Below are positions 27,760 to 35,443 of a DNA stretch of 64,000 nucleotides, piece by piece; position 1 is the stretch's first letter, and each line of letters opens with the position of its first letter. The DNA is from Arcticibacterium luteifluviistationis (GTDB lineage: Bacteria; Bacteroidota; Bacteroidia; Cytophagales; Spirosomataceae). Under the pieces are notes generated by a model, which was given only the letters and a program-made list of their open reading frames with translations, ran no database searches and was not told the DNA's origin. The stretch lies in contig NZ_CP029480.1 in the NCBI RefSeq assembly GCF_003258705.1, forward strand, positions 2,976,001 through 3,040,000, in the 5' to 3' direction. The translations under genes and the position numbers were made by a program.

Positions 27760-28071
27760 TCAGGAAGCCAACTGACCTAGCGTGGCTTGTCGGCGGCGAG
27801 ACACTTTAACTTCTTTTCCGTTTTTGAGACAGATAAAGTTGGTGTCGTTTTTGCACAATATTTTTTGCACAAAATTCGTATTGATAATCATTGAACGGTT
27901 TACACGAACGAATGGCTCTAGCTCTAGCTTTTCTTGATGCCTTTTAAGTGTAAGAGAGGAAATGATTTTACTTCCGTCTTTAAGATGGAATAGTGTGTAG
28001 TTTTCAAGTGCTTCTAGCAGCACCACATTATTAGTTTCAACAAGGTCGTTTCTTTTTATATAGTAGTTCAT
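27760..28071 (-). CDS. Stand-alone LytTR DNA-binding regulator
   Basis: The 103-residue protein consists almost only of a LytTR domain: VVLLEALENYTLFHLKDGSKII, SSLTLKRHQEKL, the FVRVNRSMIINTNFV block with the conserved Arg-x-x-Arg-Ser and Ile-Asn, and a C-terminal KEVKVSRRR strand. No receiver or membrane domain is present. It lies 48 bases upstream of the giant surface-protein gene on the same strand and is probably co-transcribed with it, which suggests it controls that gene. It is divergent from a LuxR-type regulator. Confidence 0.88.
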   Translation of the reverse strand: MNYYIKRNDLVETNNVVLLEALENYTLFHLKDGSKIISSLTLKRHQEKLELEPFVRVNRSMIINTNFVQKILCKNDTNFICLKNGKEVKVSRRRQATLGQLAS

Positions 28072-28350
28072 GGGCAGATTGGTTCAGATAAGTTGTTCCA
28101 CAAAGGTGTCCCGAACAATAATCTTCCACAATTCCAACAAAACGGTAAATATTCACCTATTAAGAGGTATCATATAACTGACTTATGGTACTAAATCCGT
28201 AATAATACCTGATTTCTAGTATTTGACCATTTTCTAAAGGGTTACCGAATAATAAATATTCCTGTAATCACTTGTACCTAGATACGCATTATATATATAT
28301 TGATAACCGTAATTCAACCCAATTGTAAAATACTCAAAATTAAAACCGTC

Positions 28351-28986
28351 ATGAAAATCTGCACCACTACCCATATTCTGGTACTTAGCAAACAGCTCCT
28401 GTATATTGAAGCCCTCAAAAGTCTATTAAATTCAGAAGACGAAATCTTGGCCAATGGCTATCCCATAACTATGGATAATATACGTAACACTATTATGGAA
28501 GAGAACCCAAACATTATTCTATTAGATGCTAATGGAATGGGCAAGGAAATTTGGGATTTCTTATATAGCATACATTCGAAAAACAAAAAAGCTAAAATTA
28601 TTATGTTAGCTAATAGTAACGAGTCTATTTATATGGATTTCGCCAGTAAAAATGGAGCCGATGGTTATGTATTAAAATCTTCTCCTTTAGAACTTTTACT
28701 TGGAGCTATAAAAATAGTATTGAACGGAGGAGCCTACTTTGATCCAGGACAAAAGAAGTATGCTAGAAATGGCAATACCGCTAATTTTGAGAAGGAATAC
28801 AAGCTAAGCAATCGTGAAATGGAAATCATTACTTTGATTAAGGATGGTGAATCCACAAAAAGCATCGCGGAGCGATTGGATCTAAGTTTTCATACGATAG
28901 AAACTCACAGAAAAAACATCTATAGAAAACTAGGTATTCATAAAGTCACTGAACTAATTAACCTCTATAGTGAATTTGAGCGTTGA
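28351..28986 (+). CDS. LuxR/NarL-type regulator with degenerate receiver domain
   Basis: From the chosen ATG the protein has 211 residues. The C-terminal half is a GerE/LuxR helix-turn-helix (LSNREMEIITLIKDGES, then SIAERLDLSFHTIETHRKNIYRKLG). The N-terminal half has the receiver fold, with Asp59 in IILLDANG and the Lys in YVLKSSP. The two acidic residues that normally bind Mg2+ near residue 12 are Leu-Ser instead (HILVLSKQ). Ordinary phosphorylation is therefore unlikely, and it may be a phosphorylation-independent regulator. An upstream in-frame ATG adds 17 residues with no receiver similarity. It is divergent from the LytTR and giant-protein genes. Confidence 0.82.
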   Translation: MKICTTTHILVLSKQLLYIEALKSLLNSEDEILANGYPITMDNIRNTIMEENPNIILLDANGMGKEIWDFLYSIHSKNKKAKIIMLANSNESIYMDFASKNGADGYVLKSSPLELLLGAIKIVLNGGAYFDPGQKKYARNGNTANFEKEYKLSNREMEIITLIKDGESTKSIAERLDLSFHTIETHRKNIYRKLGIHKVTELINLYSEFER

Positions 28987-29099
28987 AGCTTAGAGGCCAG
29001 GCGTAGGTTTGGCCTTAACCACAATCTTAGCATTTTAAATAGAAATATCAATTCTCTACATTGATGGTGTCACACTGTGCAGAAAACATATTTTTGTAA

Positions 29100-29726
29100 T
29101 AAATATCAAAGGGGTAAGAAGTATTGGTTTCTTCGGATTAAAACAAAAGTTACCTGTGACTGTCATATAAGAATCAAGCATCGACCGGAAACTTTCTATT
29201 AAAGACAGAGAAATATTTGAAGAAAGTGATGCTATAGAACTAGCAAAGGAAAAAGGTGTATCCTACACCTGAATTACTAAGTATATGGTATACCGTAAAG
29301 TAACTTTTAATTCGGTTTAGGTATATGTAATATAAAAGAGATCAACATTGTTCTAAGGCTCCAACCGAAAAGGCAGCTCTATTATTTGTACGCTATCCAG
29401 ATATTAAAAAAGCATTTGGCTTGAGATTAAACTTCCTGAAATTTATGATAAGACCATTGACCAAGTATACGGTTTAGCTTAACTAGCCAAATGGCATGAA
29501 GATGTAAGACAAGCAGGCATTAAGTCATTTAATTTTATTGCCCAAACTTTTGAGCACCATTACAGAACTATCCTTAATTATTTTGATAACAGAAGTACCA
29601 ATGATTTAGCAGAACCTTTCAAGCGAGCCGTCGCACCGTACCTAAGTAAAAGCTTTTAGAAGTAGATTTAGAGGAGTCAAAAATGTTGAATTTTCACTTT
29701 TTAGGCTTCGTCAAATTTATGACTAA
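29100..29726 (+). pseudogene. Decayed ISAon1-like DDE transposase
   Basis: Protein-like segments in changing frames resemble the C-terminal part of ISAon1-type transposases. They include YPDIKKAFGL, LAKWHEDVRQAGIKSFNFIAQTFEHHY-like sequence, NYFDNRSTND with AEPFK, and finally FRGVKNVEF and FRLRQIYD followed by a stop. Several stops and frameshifts interrupt the reading frame, and no start or intact N-terminus is left. I saw no clear terminal inverted repeats, so the element ends are probably lost too. The 5' border given here is approximate. It lies between a regulator gene and two tRNA genes. Confidence 0.65.
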
Positions 29727-29794
29727 AGAATTCATCCCCCAGATTTTGTACTTGACCCCTTATAATAGCCTATAGAGGAAATTGTTATGCACTA

Positions 29795-29831
29795 AATAAA
29801 AAAGGCACTTAACATTTCTGCTAAGTGCCTT
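29795..29831 (-). terminator. Terminator of the tRNA-Ser/tRNA-Pro unit
   Basis: Perfect 10-bp arms (aaggcactta / taagtgcctt) with a 10-base loop are followed on the minus strand by six or more T. It lies 10 bases after the tRNA-Pro 3' end. Confidence 0.8.
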
Positions 29832-29841
29832 ATTACCTGGT

Positions 29842-29915
29842 CGGGGTGGCAAGATTCGAACTTGCGACCTTCTGCTCCCAAAGCAGACGCGATGACCGGG
29901 CTACGCTACACCCCG
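29842..29915 (-). tRNA. tRNA-Pro (anticodon TGG)
   Basis: The 74-base minus-strand sequence folds as a cloverleaf: acceptor arms CGGGGTG/CACCCCG, anticodon arm CTGCTTTGGGAGCAG with TGG, and a T arm containing GTTCGAATC. The CCA end is not encoded. It is probably transcribed together with the tRNA-Ser gene upstream. Confidence 0.95.
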
Positions 29916-29967
29916 AAAAAAAACCAACACATAAAAGGACAAAATTAATTGTCAAAAACTTTTATGC

Positions 29968-30054
29968 GGAGGGAGCGGGATTCGAACCCGCGGTACCCTT
30001 TAGAGGTACGGCAGTTTAGCAAACTACTGGTTTCAGCCACTCACCCATCCCTCC
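29968..30054 (-). tRNA. tRNA-Ser (anticodon GCT)
   Basis: The 87-base minus-strand sequence has acceptor arms GGAGGGA/TCCCTCC, anticodon stem GTAGT/ACTGC with loop TTGCTAA (anticodon GCT), a long variable arm (GTACC...GGTAC) as in class II tRNAs, and a GTTCGAATC T loop. Confidence 0.95.
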
Positions 30055-30073
30055 TTTCGTCCGAAACGGAGTG

Positions 30074-30106
30074 CAAATATACAGCAATTCTTTTTCAGAA
30101 ATCAAA
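30074..30106 (-). promoter_or_regulatory. Bacteroidota-type promoter of the tRNA unit
   Basis: On the minus strand TTTG, a 21-base spacer and TATATTTG (full -7 match) precede tRNA-Ser by about 19 bases. Confidence 0.6.
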
Positions 30107-30390
30107 TAGAATTCAAAAAAACTAGTGACTTTTTTCAAAAAAAATTAAAGATAAAAGCCTACATCCTCGTTTTCAATGATTTACAAAAATGACTTAAATT
30201 TCAGGTAGCAAACCCCGCTCTTTCCTTAAGTCAGTATTTTATAAGTATAATCCTATAAAAGAATTCAATAGCGGTTAGAAATCTTAGAATAGTATAATTC
30301 CAAAATTCAATTTAAATCTGTAACTTTGTGAACCTTTTTATATAAGCCCCATTTGGGCAAACAATAAATTAACTTTAAAACCAAAGGTGA
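30107..30390. other. AT-rich stretch upstream of the oxoamine synthase gene
   Basis: No credible gene is seen here. The only recognisable element is the TAACTTTG -7 hexamer-type motif near its right end, listed separately. The segment adjoins the tRNA promoter on the left. Confidence 0.4.
30321..30328 (+). promoter_or_regulatory. -7 element (TAACTTTG) of the oxoamine synthase gene
   Basis: TAACTTTG is a full TAnnTTTG match 62 bases before the ATG. A -33 element is not obvious. Confidence 0.5.
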
Positions 30391-31653
30391 ATGGTAAAAG
30401 ATATCTTTGAAAAAGTAGTAAATAACATGGGGCCTATTGGCTCTCAAGCTCATTATTCTCATCACTATTATTCTTTCCCTAAATTAACAGGCCCTTTAGG
30501 ACCTTACATGAATTTTGGTGGAACTAGAATGCTTAACTGGTCTTTAAATGATTATTTAGGATTAGCAAATCACCCAGAAGTACTAAAAGCTGATGCCGAG
30601 GCCGCTGCCGAAACAGGATTAGCTTACCCTATGGGAGCTAGAATGATGACGGGGAATACAGACCTTCATGAAAAATTAGAAAAGCAACTAGCTGAATATG
30701 TAGGAAAGGAAGATGCCTTTCTTTTAAACTATGGTTACCAAGGCGTAATGTCTGCGGTAGAAGCCATGGTTGATTTTAAAGACGTAATAGTTTATGATGC
30801 AGAAAGTCATGCATCCATAATTGACGGTGTTCGTCTTCATAGAGCTAAAGGTGGTAAAACATACACCTTCAAGCATAATGACATGGAAAGCCTTGAAAAA
30901 AACTTGGTGCGTGCTACTAAAATAGCCTCAGAACAAGGTGGTGGTATTCTAGTAGTTACTGAAGGTGTCTTTGGCATGTCAGGGGCTGTAGGTGCTTTGG
31001 ACAAAATAGTGGCTTTGAAAGAGAAGTTTACATTCCGATTATTAGTGGACGATGCTCACGGGTTCGGAACTATGGGTAAAACGGGCTCTGGTGTTCCTGA
31101 ACATTTAGGAGTACAAGACGGTGTTGACATTCACTTCTCTACATTTGCCAAGTCTATGGCTATGATTGGTGCTTTTGTAGCGGCAGATCATGACATTATC
31201 ATGTACCTGAAATATAATATGCGTTCTCAAACTTATGCCAAGGCTTTGCCAATGGCTTTTGTTAAAGGAGCATTGAAGCGTCTTCAATTAATAAAAGACA
31301 ACCCTCAATTTAAAGACAACCTTTGGACAGTAGTAAAAGCTCTTCAAAATGGTTTTAAAGAAAGAGGTTTTGATATTGGTGTCACAGAAAGCTGTGTAAC
31401 ACCTGTCTTCTTGCATGGAGATTACAATTTAGCCATTGTAACAAACCTAATAAAAGACATGAGAGAGAATATGAATGTATTCTGCTCAATCATTGTATAT
31501 CCGGTGGTACCTAAAGGAGTTATTCTTTTAAGAATCATTCCTACGGCATCTCATACCTTAGAAGATGTAGATTTTACAATGAAATGTTTTGAAGAGGTAC
31601 AGCGTAAATTACAAGCTGGACTTTATGCTGAGCAAGCAAAAGTTGAAGCGTAA
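30391..31653 (+). CDS. Alpha-oxoamine synthase family PLP enzyme (KBL/SPT-like)
   Basis: The 420-residue fold-type I PLP enzyme belongs to the family that condenses an amino acid with an acyl-CoA (KBL, BioF, serine palmitoyltransferase). NWSLNDYLGLANHPEV at the start, SHASIIDGVRLHRA, VDDAHGFGTMGKTG (cofactor-binding Asp and His) and STFAKS with Lys254 as the Schiff-base lysine are visible. It differs from the well-known Bacteroidota serine palmitoyltransferases (LNYGYQG replaces the usual FSTGFQ), so it may be a paralogue with another acyl donor or amino acid. A lipid-kinase-like gene and a MaoC hydratase lie within 1 kb, which would fit sphingolipid or related lipid metabolism. The gene has its own promoter element and terminator. 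Confidence 0.88.
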   Translation: MVKDIFEKVVNNMGPIGSQAHYSHHYYSFPKLTGPLGPYMNFGGTRMLNWSLNDYLGLANHPEVLKADAEAAAETGLAYPMGARMMTGNTDLHEKLEKQLAEYVGKEDAFLLNYGYQGVMSAVEAMVDFKDVIVYDAESHASIIDGVRLHRAKGGKTYTFKHNDMESLEKNLVRATKIASEQGGGILVVTEGVFGMSGAVGALDKIVALKEKFTFRLLVDDAHGFGTMGKTGSGVPEHLGVQDGVDIHFSTFAKSMAMIGAFVAADHDIIMYLKYNMRSQTYAKALPMAFVKGALKRLQLIKDNPQFKDNLWTVVKALQNGFKERGFDIGVTESCVTPVFLHGDYNLAIVTNLIKDMRENMNVFCSIIVYPVVPKGVILLRIIPTASHTLEDVDFTMKCFEEVQRKLQAGLYAEQAKVEA

Positions 31654-31683
31654 ATCTTGACGTTTAGTATAGAGATAGAAACT

Positions 31684-31720
31684 AAAAAATGCCCTTTCAT
31701 TGAATGAGAGGGCATTTTTT
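31684..31720 (+). terminator. Terminator of the oxoamine synthase gene
   Basis: The arms aaaaaatgccctttcatt and aatgagagggcatttttt pair with one mismatch and end in a T run, 30 bases after the stop codon. Confidence 0.85.
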
Positions 31721-31815
31721 ATTACTTTTTTTCAATTAAATCTTAGAATTATTAGAGAATTAACATATCTTGCGTACAGTTAAACTAAATTATAACAAAA
31801 ATTAACCCTTTTTCT

Positions 31816-31995
31816 ATGGACAAATTTCAGGAACTATCGGACCTAGTAGCATCTATGCAAGATGATTTTGACAAGTTTTATGACAAGAAAAACAAAGCTG
31901 CTGGCACAAGAGTAAGAAAAGGAATGCAAGACTTAGCTGTATTTGCTAAAGCTACAAGAAGTGAAGTACAAGAGATGAAAAACTCTGGAATGTAA
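31816..31995 (+). CDS. Histone H1-like DNA-binding protein (Hc1-type), 59 aa
   Basis: The small gene encodes 59 residues with the layout of the Bacteroidota histone H1-like (Hc1-type) proteins: MDKFQELSDLVASMQDDFDKF, YDKKNKAAGTRVRKGMQDL, and ATRSEVQEMKNS. The central Lys/Arg-rich AAGTRVRK segment is the family mark. It is expected to bind DNA and may affect nucleoid packing. Single-copy transcription is supported by a strong terminator directly after it and the previous gene's terminator in front of it. It falls just below a 60-residue length cut-off and is easily missed. Confidence 0.88.
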   Translation: MDKFQELSDLVASMQDDFDKFYDKKNKAAGTRVRKGMQDLAVFAKATRSEVQEMKNSGM

Positions 31996-32027
31996 TTTGC
32001 TAACGTGAATCTTACACAGAAACTTAG

Positions 32028-32062
32028 GAAGTTCCGAAGCCATGCTTCGGAACTTCTTTTTT
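32028..32062 (+). terminator. Terminator of the histone H1-like gene
   Basis: Perfect 13-bp arms (gaagttccgaagc / gcttcggaacttc) with a 3-base loop and six T follow the gene by 32 bases. It may also act on the converging MaoC gene. Confidence 0.9.
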
Positions 32063-32071
32063 GTACCTAGT

Positions 32072-32491
32072 TTAGTATAATTCTGTATTTTTCAAGGTTC
32101 CAGTACCTCTAATGGTTATTTTTTTAGTTTCAGGGTCATAAACCTCCGTAGCAATTTCAGCTATATGTTTACCTTCTCGGATGTTCATTACTCTAAACAC
32201 CACTTCGTACTCCTTGTCCACAAACATAGGTCTCAGGTACTCTGTTTCTTGTTTAAGGTAAATAGAACCAGGACCACCAGGCTCATTCATTCCTAAAAAA
32301 CGAGTAAAAACACTGCTACCTAAATGACCATGAATGATACACTTACCAAAACGAGATTGGGCCGCATATTCAGGGTCTGTATGAATAGGGTTATGATCGC
32401 CTGTTAACTCAGCAAAATCGTTTACTTGTTGCTGATTAAAGCTGAAAATAAATTTATATTCGGACCCTACAGGGATTTTCTTAGATTCCAT
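32072..32491 (-). CDS. MaoC-family (R)-specific enoyl-CoA hydratase-like protein
   Basis: The 139-residue hot-dog fold protein has FAELTGDHNPIHTDPEYA, giving the catalytic Asp32 and His37 of (R)-specific enoyl-CoA hydratases. GKCIIHGHLGSSVFTRFLG and YLRPMFVDKEYEVVFRV are further family blocks. It probably hydrates trans-2-enoyl-CoA or a related acyl thioester. The length fits single-domain MaoC proteins. It is divergent from the diacylglycerol-kinase-like gene, sharing a 45-base intergenic region. Confidence 0.9.
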   Translation of the reverse strand: MESKKIPVGSEYKFIFSFNQQQVNDFAELTGDHNPIHTDPEYAAQSRFGKCIIHGHLGSSVFTRFLGMNEPGGPGSIYLKQETEYLRPMFVDKEYEVVFRVMNIREGKHIAEIATEVYDPETKKITIRGTGTLKNTELY

Positions 32492-32517
32492 TGTTAATAT
32501 TGTTAAAATTTATAGAG

Positions 32518-32548
32518 CAAAATTAGACTATCAAAATTGCCTAAACAA
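32518..32548 (-). promoter_or_regulatory. Promoter of the MaoC-family gene
   Basis: The minus strand reads TTG, a 20-base spacer and TAATTTTG, 27 bases before the MaoC ATG. The upstream half overlaps the first codons of the divergent lipid-kinase gene. Confidence 0.5.
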
Positions 32549-33406
32549 GACATACTTTTTGTAATTAATCCGAATTCTGGGACGGATAGAAAAAAAAACA
32601 CCTTAGAAAAAAGCATAAGTACTCACTTAGCAGCTGAGAAGTTTACTCCTATTATAGAATATACAAAAAGGCCGCTTCACGCCAAAGAGATAGTTCAATA
32701 CTATGTAGAAAAAGGCATTAAAGAAATAGTAGCCGTAGGTGGAGACGGAACTATTAATGAGATAGCCAGTCAATTGATTGGAACGGATGTAATACTAAAC
32801 TTAATATCTAAAGGTTCTGGAAATGGCTTAGCTAGACATTTGGGCATTTTTGAAAATGAGAAGGCCTGTATTGAACGTATTAACAAAGGCGAAGTAACTG
32901 AAATAGACACGGGATTGATAAACAACATTCCTTTTTTATGCACCGCAGGTTTAGGTTTTGATGCCTATGGAGCCGAAAAGTTTGGCCAGATGGAAGGACG
33001 CGGTTTAAAAAACTATATTCGAGCAGGGCTCTCCTCCTATTTTCAATATAAACCTCTTATAATTGAACTTGAAGGAGTTTCACATAAAGTATTCTCAGTC
33101 ACCTTTGGCAATGCTTCTCAATTTGGCAACGATGCCTTTATTACACCATCTGCCAGCATAACAGACGGGCTTCTAGATTGCTGCATTGTGAAAGAACATC
33201 CAAAAAGTGCGGTCTTTGGTTTGACTCAGAAATTATTTAATCGTAAAATTGAAACTTCTAAGTATGTTGAGTACCATAGAGCGAAGTCATTTTTGCTAAA
33301 AGCTGAAGAACCAGTCCTTATTCACTATGACGGCGAGCCTATGCAATTAGAAAGCACTGAAATTAAGGTAGAAATAAGACCTAAATCCTTGAAAATTAAG
33401 ATATGA
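32537..33406 (+). CDS. Diacylglycerol kinase-family lipid kinase
   Basis: The 289-residue protein has the DAGK catalytic fold: ILFVINPNSGT at the start, VAVGGDGTINEIAS (nucleotide-binding GGDGT), SKGSGNGLARHLG, and the C-terminal lobe with TAGLGFDAYGA and IHYDGEPMQL. It phosphorylates a lipid alcohol such as diacylglycerol, or possibly a sphingoid base given the nearby oxoamine synthase. The start is TTG, with no in-frame ATG before the conserved N-terminal strand. The stop overlaps the ATG of the SUI1-family gene by four bases, which points to translational coupling. Confidence 0.9.
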   Translation: MPKQDILFVINPNSGTDRKKNTLEKSISTHLAAEKFTPIIEYTKRPLHAKEIVQYYVEKGIKEIVAVGGDGTINEIASQLIGTDVILNLISKGSGNGLARHLGIFENEKACIERINKGEVTEIDTGLINNIPFLCTAGLGFDAYGAEKFGQMEGRGLKNYIRAGLSSYFQYKPLIIELEGVSHKVFSVTFGNASQFGNDAFITPSASITDGLLDCCIVKEHPKSAVFGLTQKLFNRKIETSKYVEYHRAKSFLLKAEEPVLIHYDGEPMQLESTEIKVEIRPKSLKIKI

Positions 33407-33741
33407 GTAATAAAAGCAAGAAAAGAAGTGGTGTGGTATACTCTACCAACCCCGATTATAAATACGACGAGGGCAATGCTGACCTTTTCAAAACAGATAA
33501 AGACAGCCAGAAATTGAAAGTTTGGCTTGATAGAAAAGGTGGCAATAAAGTAGTTACCCGTGTTGCTGATTTTGAAGGAAACGATTTTGAATTAGCCGTT
33601 TTGAAAAAGAAGCTTCAAAGTGCCTGCGGTACAGGTGGAGCGGTGAAAGATGGTGAAATATTGATTCAGGGAGACCACAGAGAAAAAGTGGTAAACCTCT
33701 TGATTGCTGAAGGGTATGCAGCAAAAAAAGCAGGAGGTTAA
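33403..33741 (+). CDS. SUI1/eIF1-family translation factor (YciH-like)
   Basis: The 112-residue protein is of the SUI1 family. The core LKVWLDRKGGNKVVTRVADFEG, LKKKLQSACGTGGAVKDGEI and IQGDHREKVVNLL is the characteristic eIF1 fold. Bacterial members (YciH) affect start-codon selection in initiation. It is coupled to the upstream lipid-kinase gene by a four-base overlap. The stop codon lies in the loop of the terminator hairpin. Confidence 0.93.
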   Translation: MSNKSKKRSGVVYSTNPDYKYDEGNADLFKTDKDSQKLKVWLDRKGGNKVVTRVADFEGNDFELAVLKKKLQSACGTGGAVKDGEILIQGDHREKVVNLLIAEGYAAKKAGG

Positions 33742-33753
33742 CCTCCTGCTTTT
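33726..33753 (+). terminator. Terminator overlapping the SUI1 gene end
   Basis: Perfect 12-bp arms (aaaagcaggagg / cctcctgctttt) with loop ttaa; the TAA stop of the SUI1-family gene is inside the loop. Flanking A and T runs allow it to serve the converging POT gene too. Confidence 0.8.
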
Positions 33754-33777
33754 ACTTACTATAAATTTCAATTCGTA

Positions 33778-35232
33778 TTACTCAATTCCCCCCATCCAGT
33801 TTTTAATCTGTTTCTGAAAGAGAATCATTAGCAATCCGGCAACAGCACCATACATACAGAATTGCATAAACAAGCCAGGCATGGCATCTACATTGCCTTC
33901 ATCAAAATTACCTGCGAAAAGACCTGCTATTAAATTACCTAAAGACGCCCCCACAAACCAAAGCCCCATCATCTGACTATAATACTTTTTAGGAGCAAGT
34001 TTGGTATATGAGCTCAAGCCTACTGGACTAATACAAAGCTCACCTAATGAGTGAAGTAGATAAGTAAACGTTAACCAACCCATACCAGCTAATGTTCCGT
34101 CTAATATTCTCTGAGCTGCAAAATACATTACTAAAAAACCTAGTCCTAACTGAATAAGACCCAGACCAAACTTCACAGGAACATTAGGATTAAGGTTTCT
34201 CTTATTTAACCATATCCAAAGAGCTGCAAATGGTGCAGAAAAGACAAGAATAAAGAAAGAGTTAGCATTTTGAAACCATGAAGCTGGTAAATCCCAGCCA
34301 AATAAATCACGATCTGTGTGCCTATCGGCAAAAATTGTAAACGTAGTGGCTGCCTGCTCAAAACCAGACCAAAAAATGGCTATAGCAACAAATAGAATAA
34401 ATAATACTCCTACCCTTCTACGCTCAATTATGGTTAAAGACTTATCTAGGAAACCTATATAAATAAAATAACCAACTGTGATTCCTGAAATAATGTATTT
34501 CATAGAATTGGCAAGCTGAATACTATCAAGCATTCCCGTAGTGACAGAAAGTACCGCTATGGCTAATAATGCAATAACCACGTATAAATAGGTATAAGAC
34601 GCTTTTTTGTTAGGTTTTTCTCCAACATTTTTCAGATACTTACCATTTACTTTGAAATTGATTAAACCAAAGAACATGGCGAATGCCGCAGCACCAAAAC
34701 CATAATGCCAGCCAACTTTTTCTCCCAGGTAACCTACTATAAACATTCCAAGGAATGACCCAAGGTTAATTCCTAAGTAAAAAATACTAAAGGCAGCATC
34801 TCTTTTAGCACCACCTTCAGGGTATAGCTCTCCTACTATGGATGAAATATTAGCTTTAAGCAGCCCAGTACCAACAGCTACAAAGGCTAAGCCTAAAAAG
34901 AATATGGACGGAGTAGCGGGTAGAGCCAGCACTCCATGACCAATCATGATACATATACCTCCCAGCCAAATGGCCTTTTTCTGCCCTAAAATATTGTCAG
35001 CAATCCATCCACCAGGAAGCGTAAGTAAATAAACTGAAGCAGCATAAAGACCATAAACAGCTCCTGCAGTATCTTCAGGTAAGCCTAATGCACCTTCACT
35101 TGCACTTTTAGTCAAATATAAAAAGAGAATGGCTCGCATACCATAGTAGCTAAACCGCTCCCACATCTCTGTAAAAAACAGGACGTATAATCCCATAGGA
35201 TGCCCAAAAAGGGTTTTCTCATTTGAAGACAT
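33778..35232 (-). CDS. POT-family proton-dependent oligopeptide transporter
   Basis: The 484-residue MFS transporter has 12-14 predicted helices. ETEMWERFSYYGMRA-type sequence in helix 1 (FTEMWERFSYYGMR) is the ExxERFxYY signature of peptide transporters, and GLLKANISSIVGELY and FSIFYLGINLGSFLG are POT motifs in helices 4 and 5. It imports di- and tripeptides with protons across the inner membrane. The length is normal for the bacterial DtpT/YdgR class. It stands alone, convergent with the SUI1 gene and divergent from the BlaI-type regulator. Confidence 0.95.
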   Translation of the reverse strand: MSSNEKTLFGHPMGLYVLFFTEMWERFSYYGMRAILFLYLTKSASEGALGLPEDTAGAVYGLYAASVYLLTLPGGWIADNILGQKKAIWLGGICIMIGHGVLALPATPSIFFLGLAFVAVGTGLLKANISSIVGELYPEGGAKRDAAFSIFYLGINLGSFLGMFIVGYLGEKVGWHYGFGAAAFAMFFGLINFKVNGKYLKNVGEKPNKKASYTYLYVVIALLAIAVLSVTTGMLDSIQLANSMKYIISGITVGYFIYIGFLDKSLTIIERRRVGVLFILFVAIAIFWSGFEQAATTFTIFADRHTDRDLFGWDLPASWFQNANSFFILVFSAPFAALWIWLNKRNLNPNVPVKFGLGLIQLGLGFLVMYFAAQRILDGTLAGMGWLTFTYLLHSLGELCISPVGLSSYTKLAPKKYYSQMMGLWFVGASLGNLIAGLFAGNFDEGNVDAMPGLFMQFCMYGAVAGLLMILFQKQIKNWMGGIE

Positions 35233-35386
35233 ATATTATTGGTTAGTTTGTTTGTGTTCAAAAATAGTAAAAAAATCTATCGTTTTTACGTATCGCTTTC
35301 TCTAAGAGTTTTGTCATCAATGGCTTCCACCATAGAAAACTCTGTCCCCTACCAAATAAGAAGAAATTCCAAAATAACTAACACCT

Positions 35387-35420
35387 TAGTTTGAAAACTA
35401 CACTTTTAGTTATACATTCG
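35387..35420 (+). promoter_or_regulatory. Promoter with overlapping palindrome upstream of the blaI-like gene
   Basis: TTTG, a 19-base spacer and TACATTCG (one mismatch to TAnnTTTG) form a well-spaced promoter 23 bases before the ATG. The perfect inverted repeat TAGTTT-ga-AAACTA covers the -33 element. Its position is that expected of an operator for an autoregulating BlaI-family repressor. Confidence 0.6.
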
Positions 35421-35443
35421 AATATCGATAAACAAAAACCATT

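Noticed and set aside
28072-28350. Search for a riboswitch or operator between the LytTR and LuxR-type genes
   Set aside because: No clear stem-loop, riboswitch core or direct repeat was found; only AT-rich sequence and a short tata repeat.
29825-30019. A 64-codon plus-strand frame
   Set aside because: It runs through the tRNA-Pro and tRNA-Ser genes; the GFEPAVP-type phrases are the well-known false translation of tRNA T-arm sequences.
31105-31287. A minus-strand frame inside the oxoamine synthase gene
   Set aside because: It is antisense to the conserved PLP-binding region.
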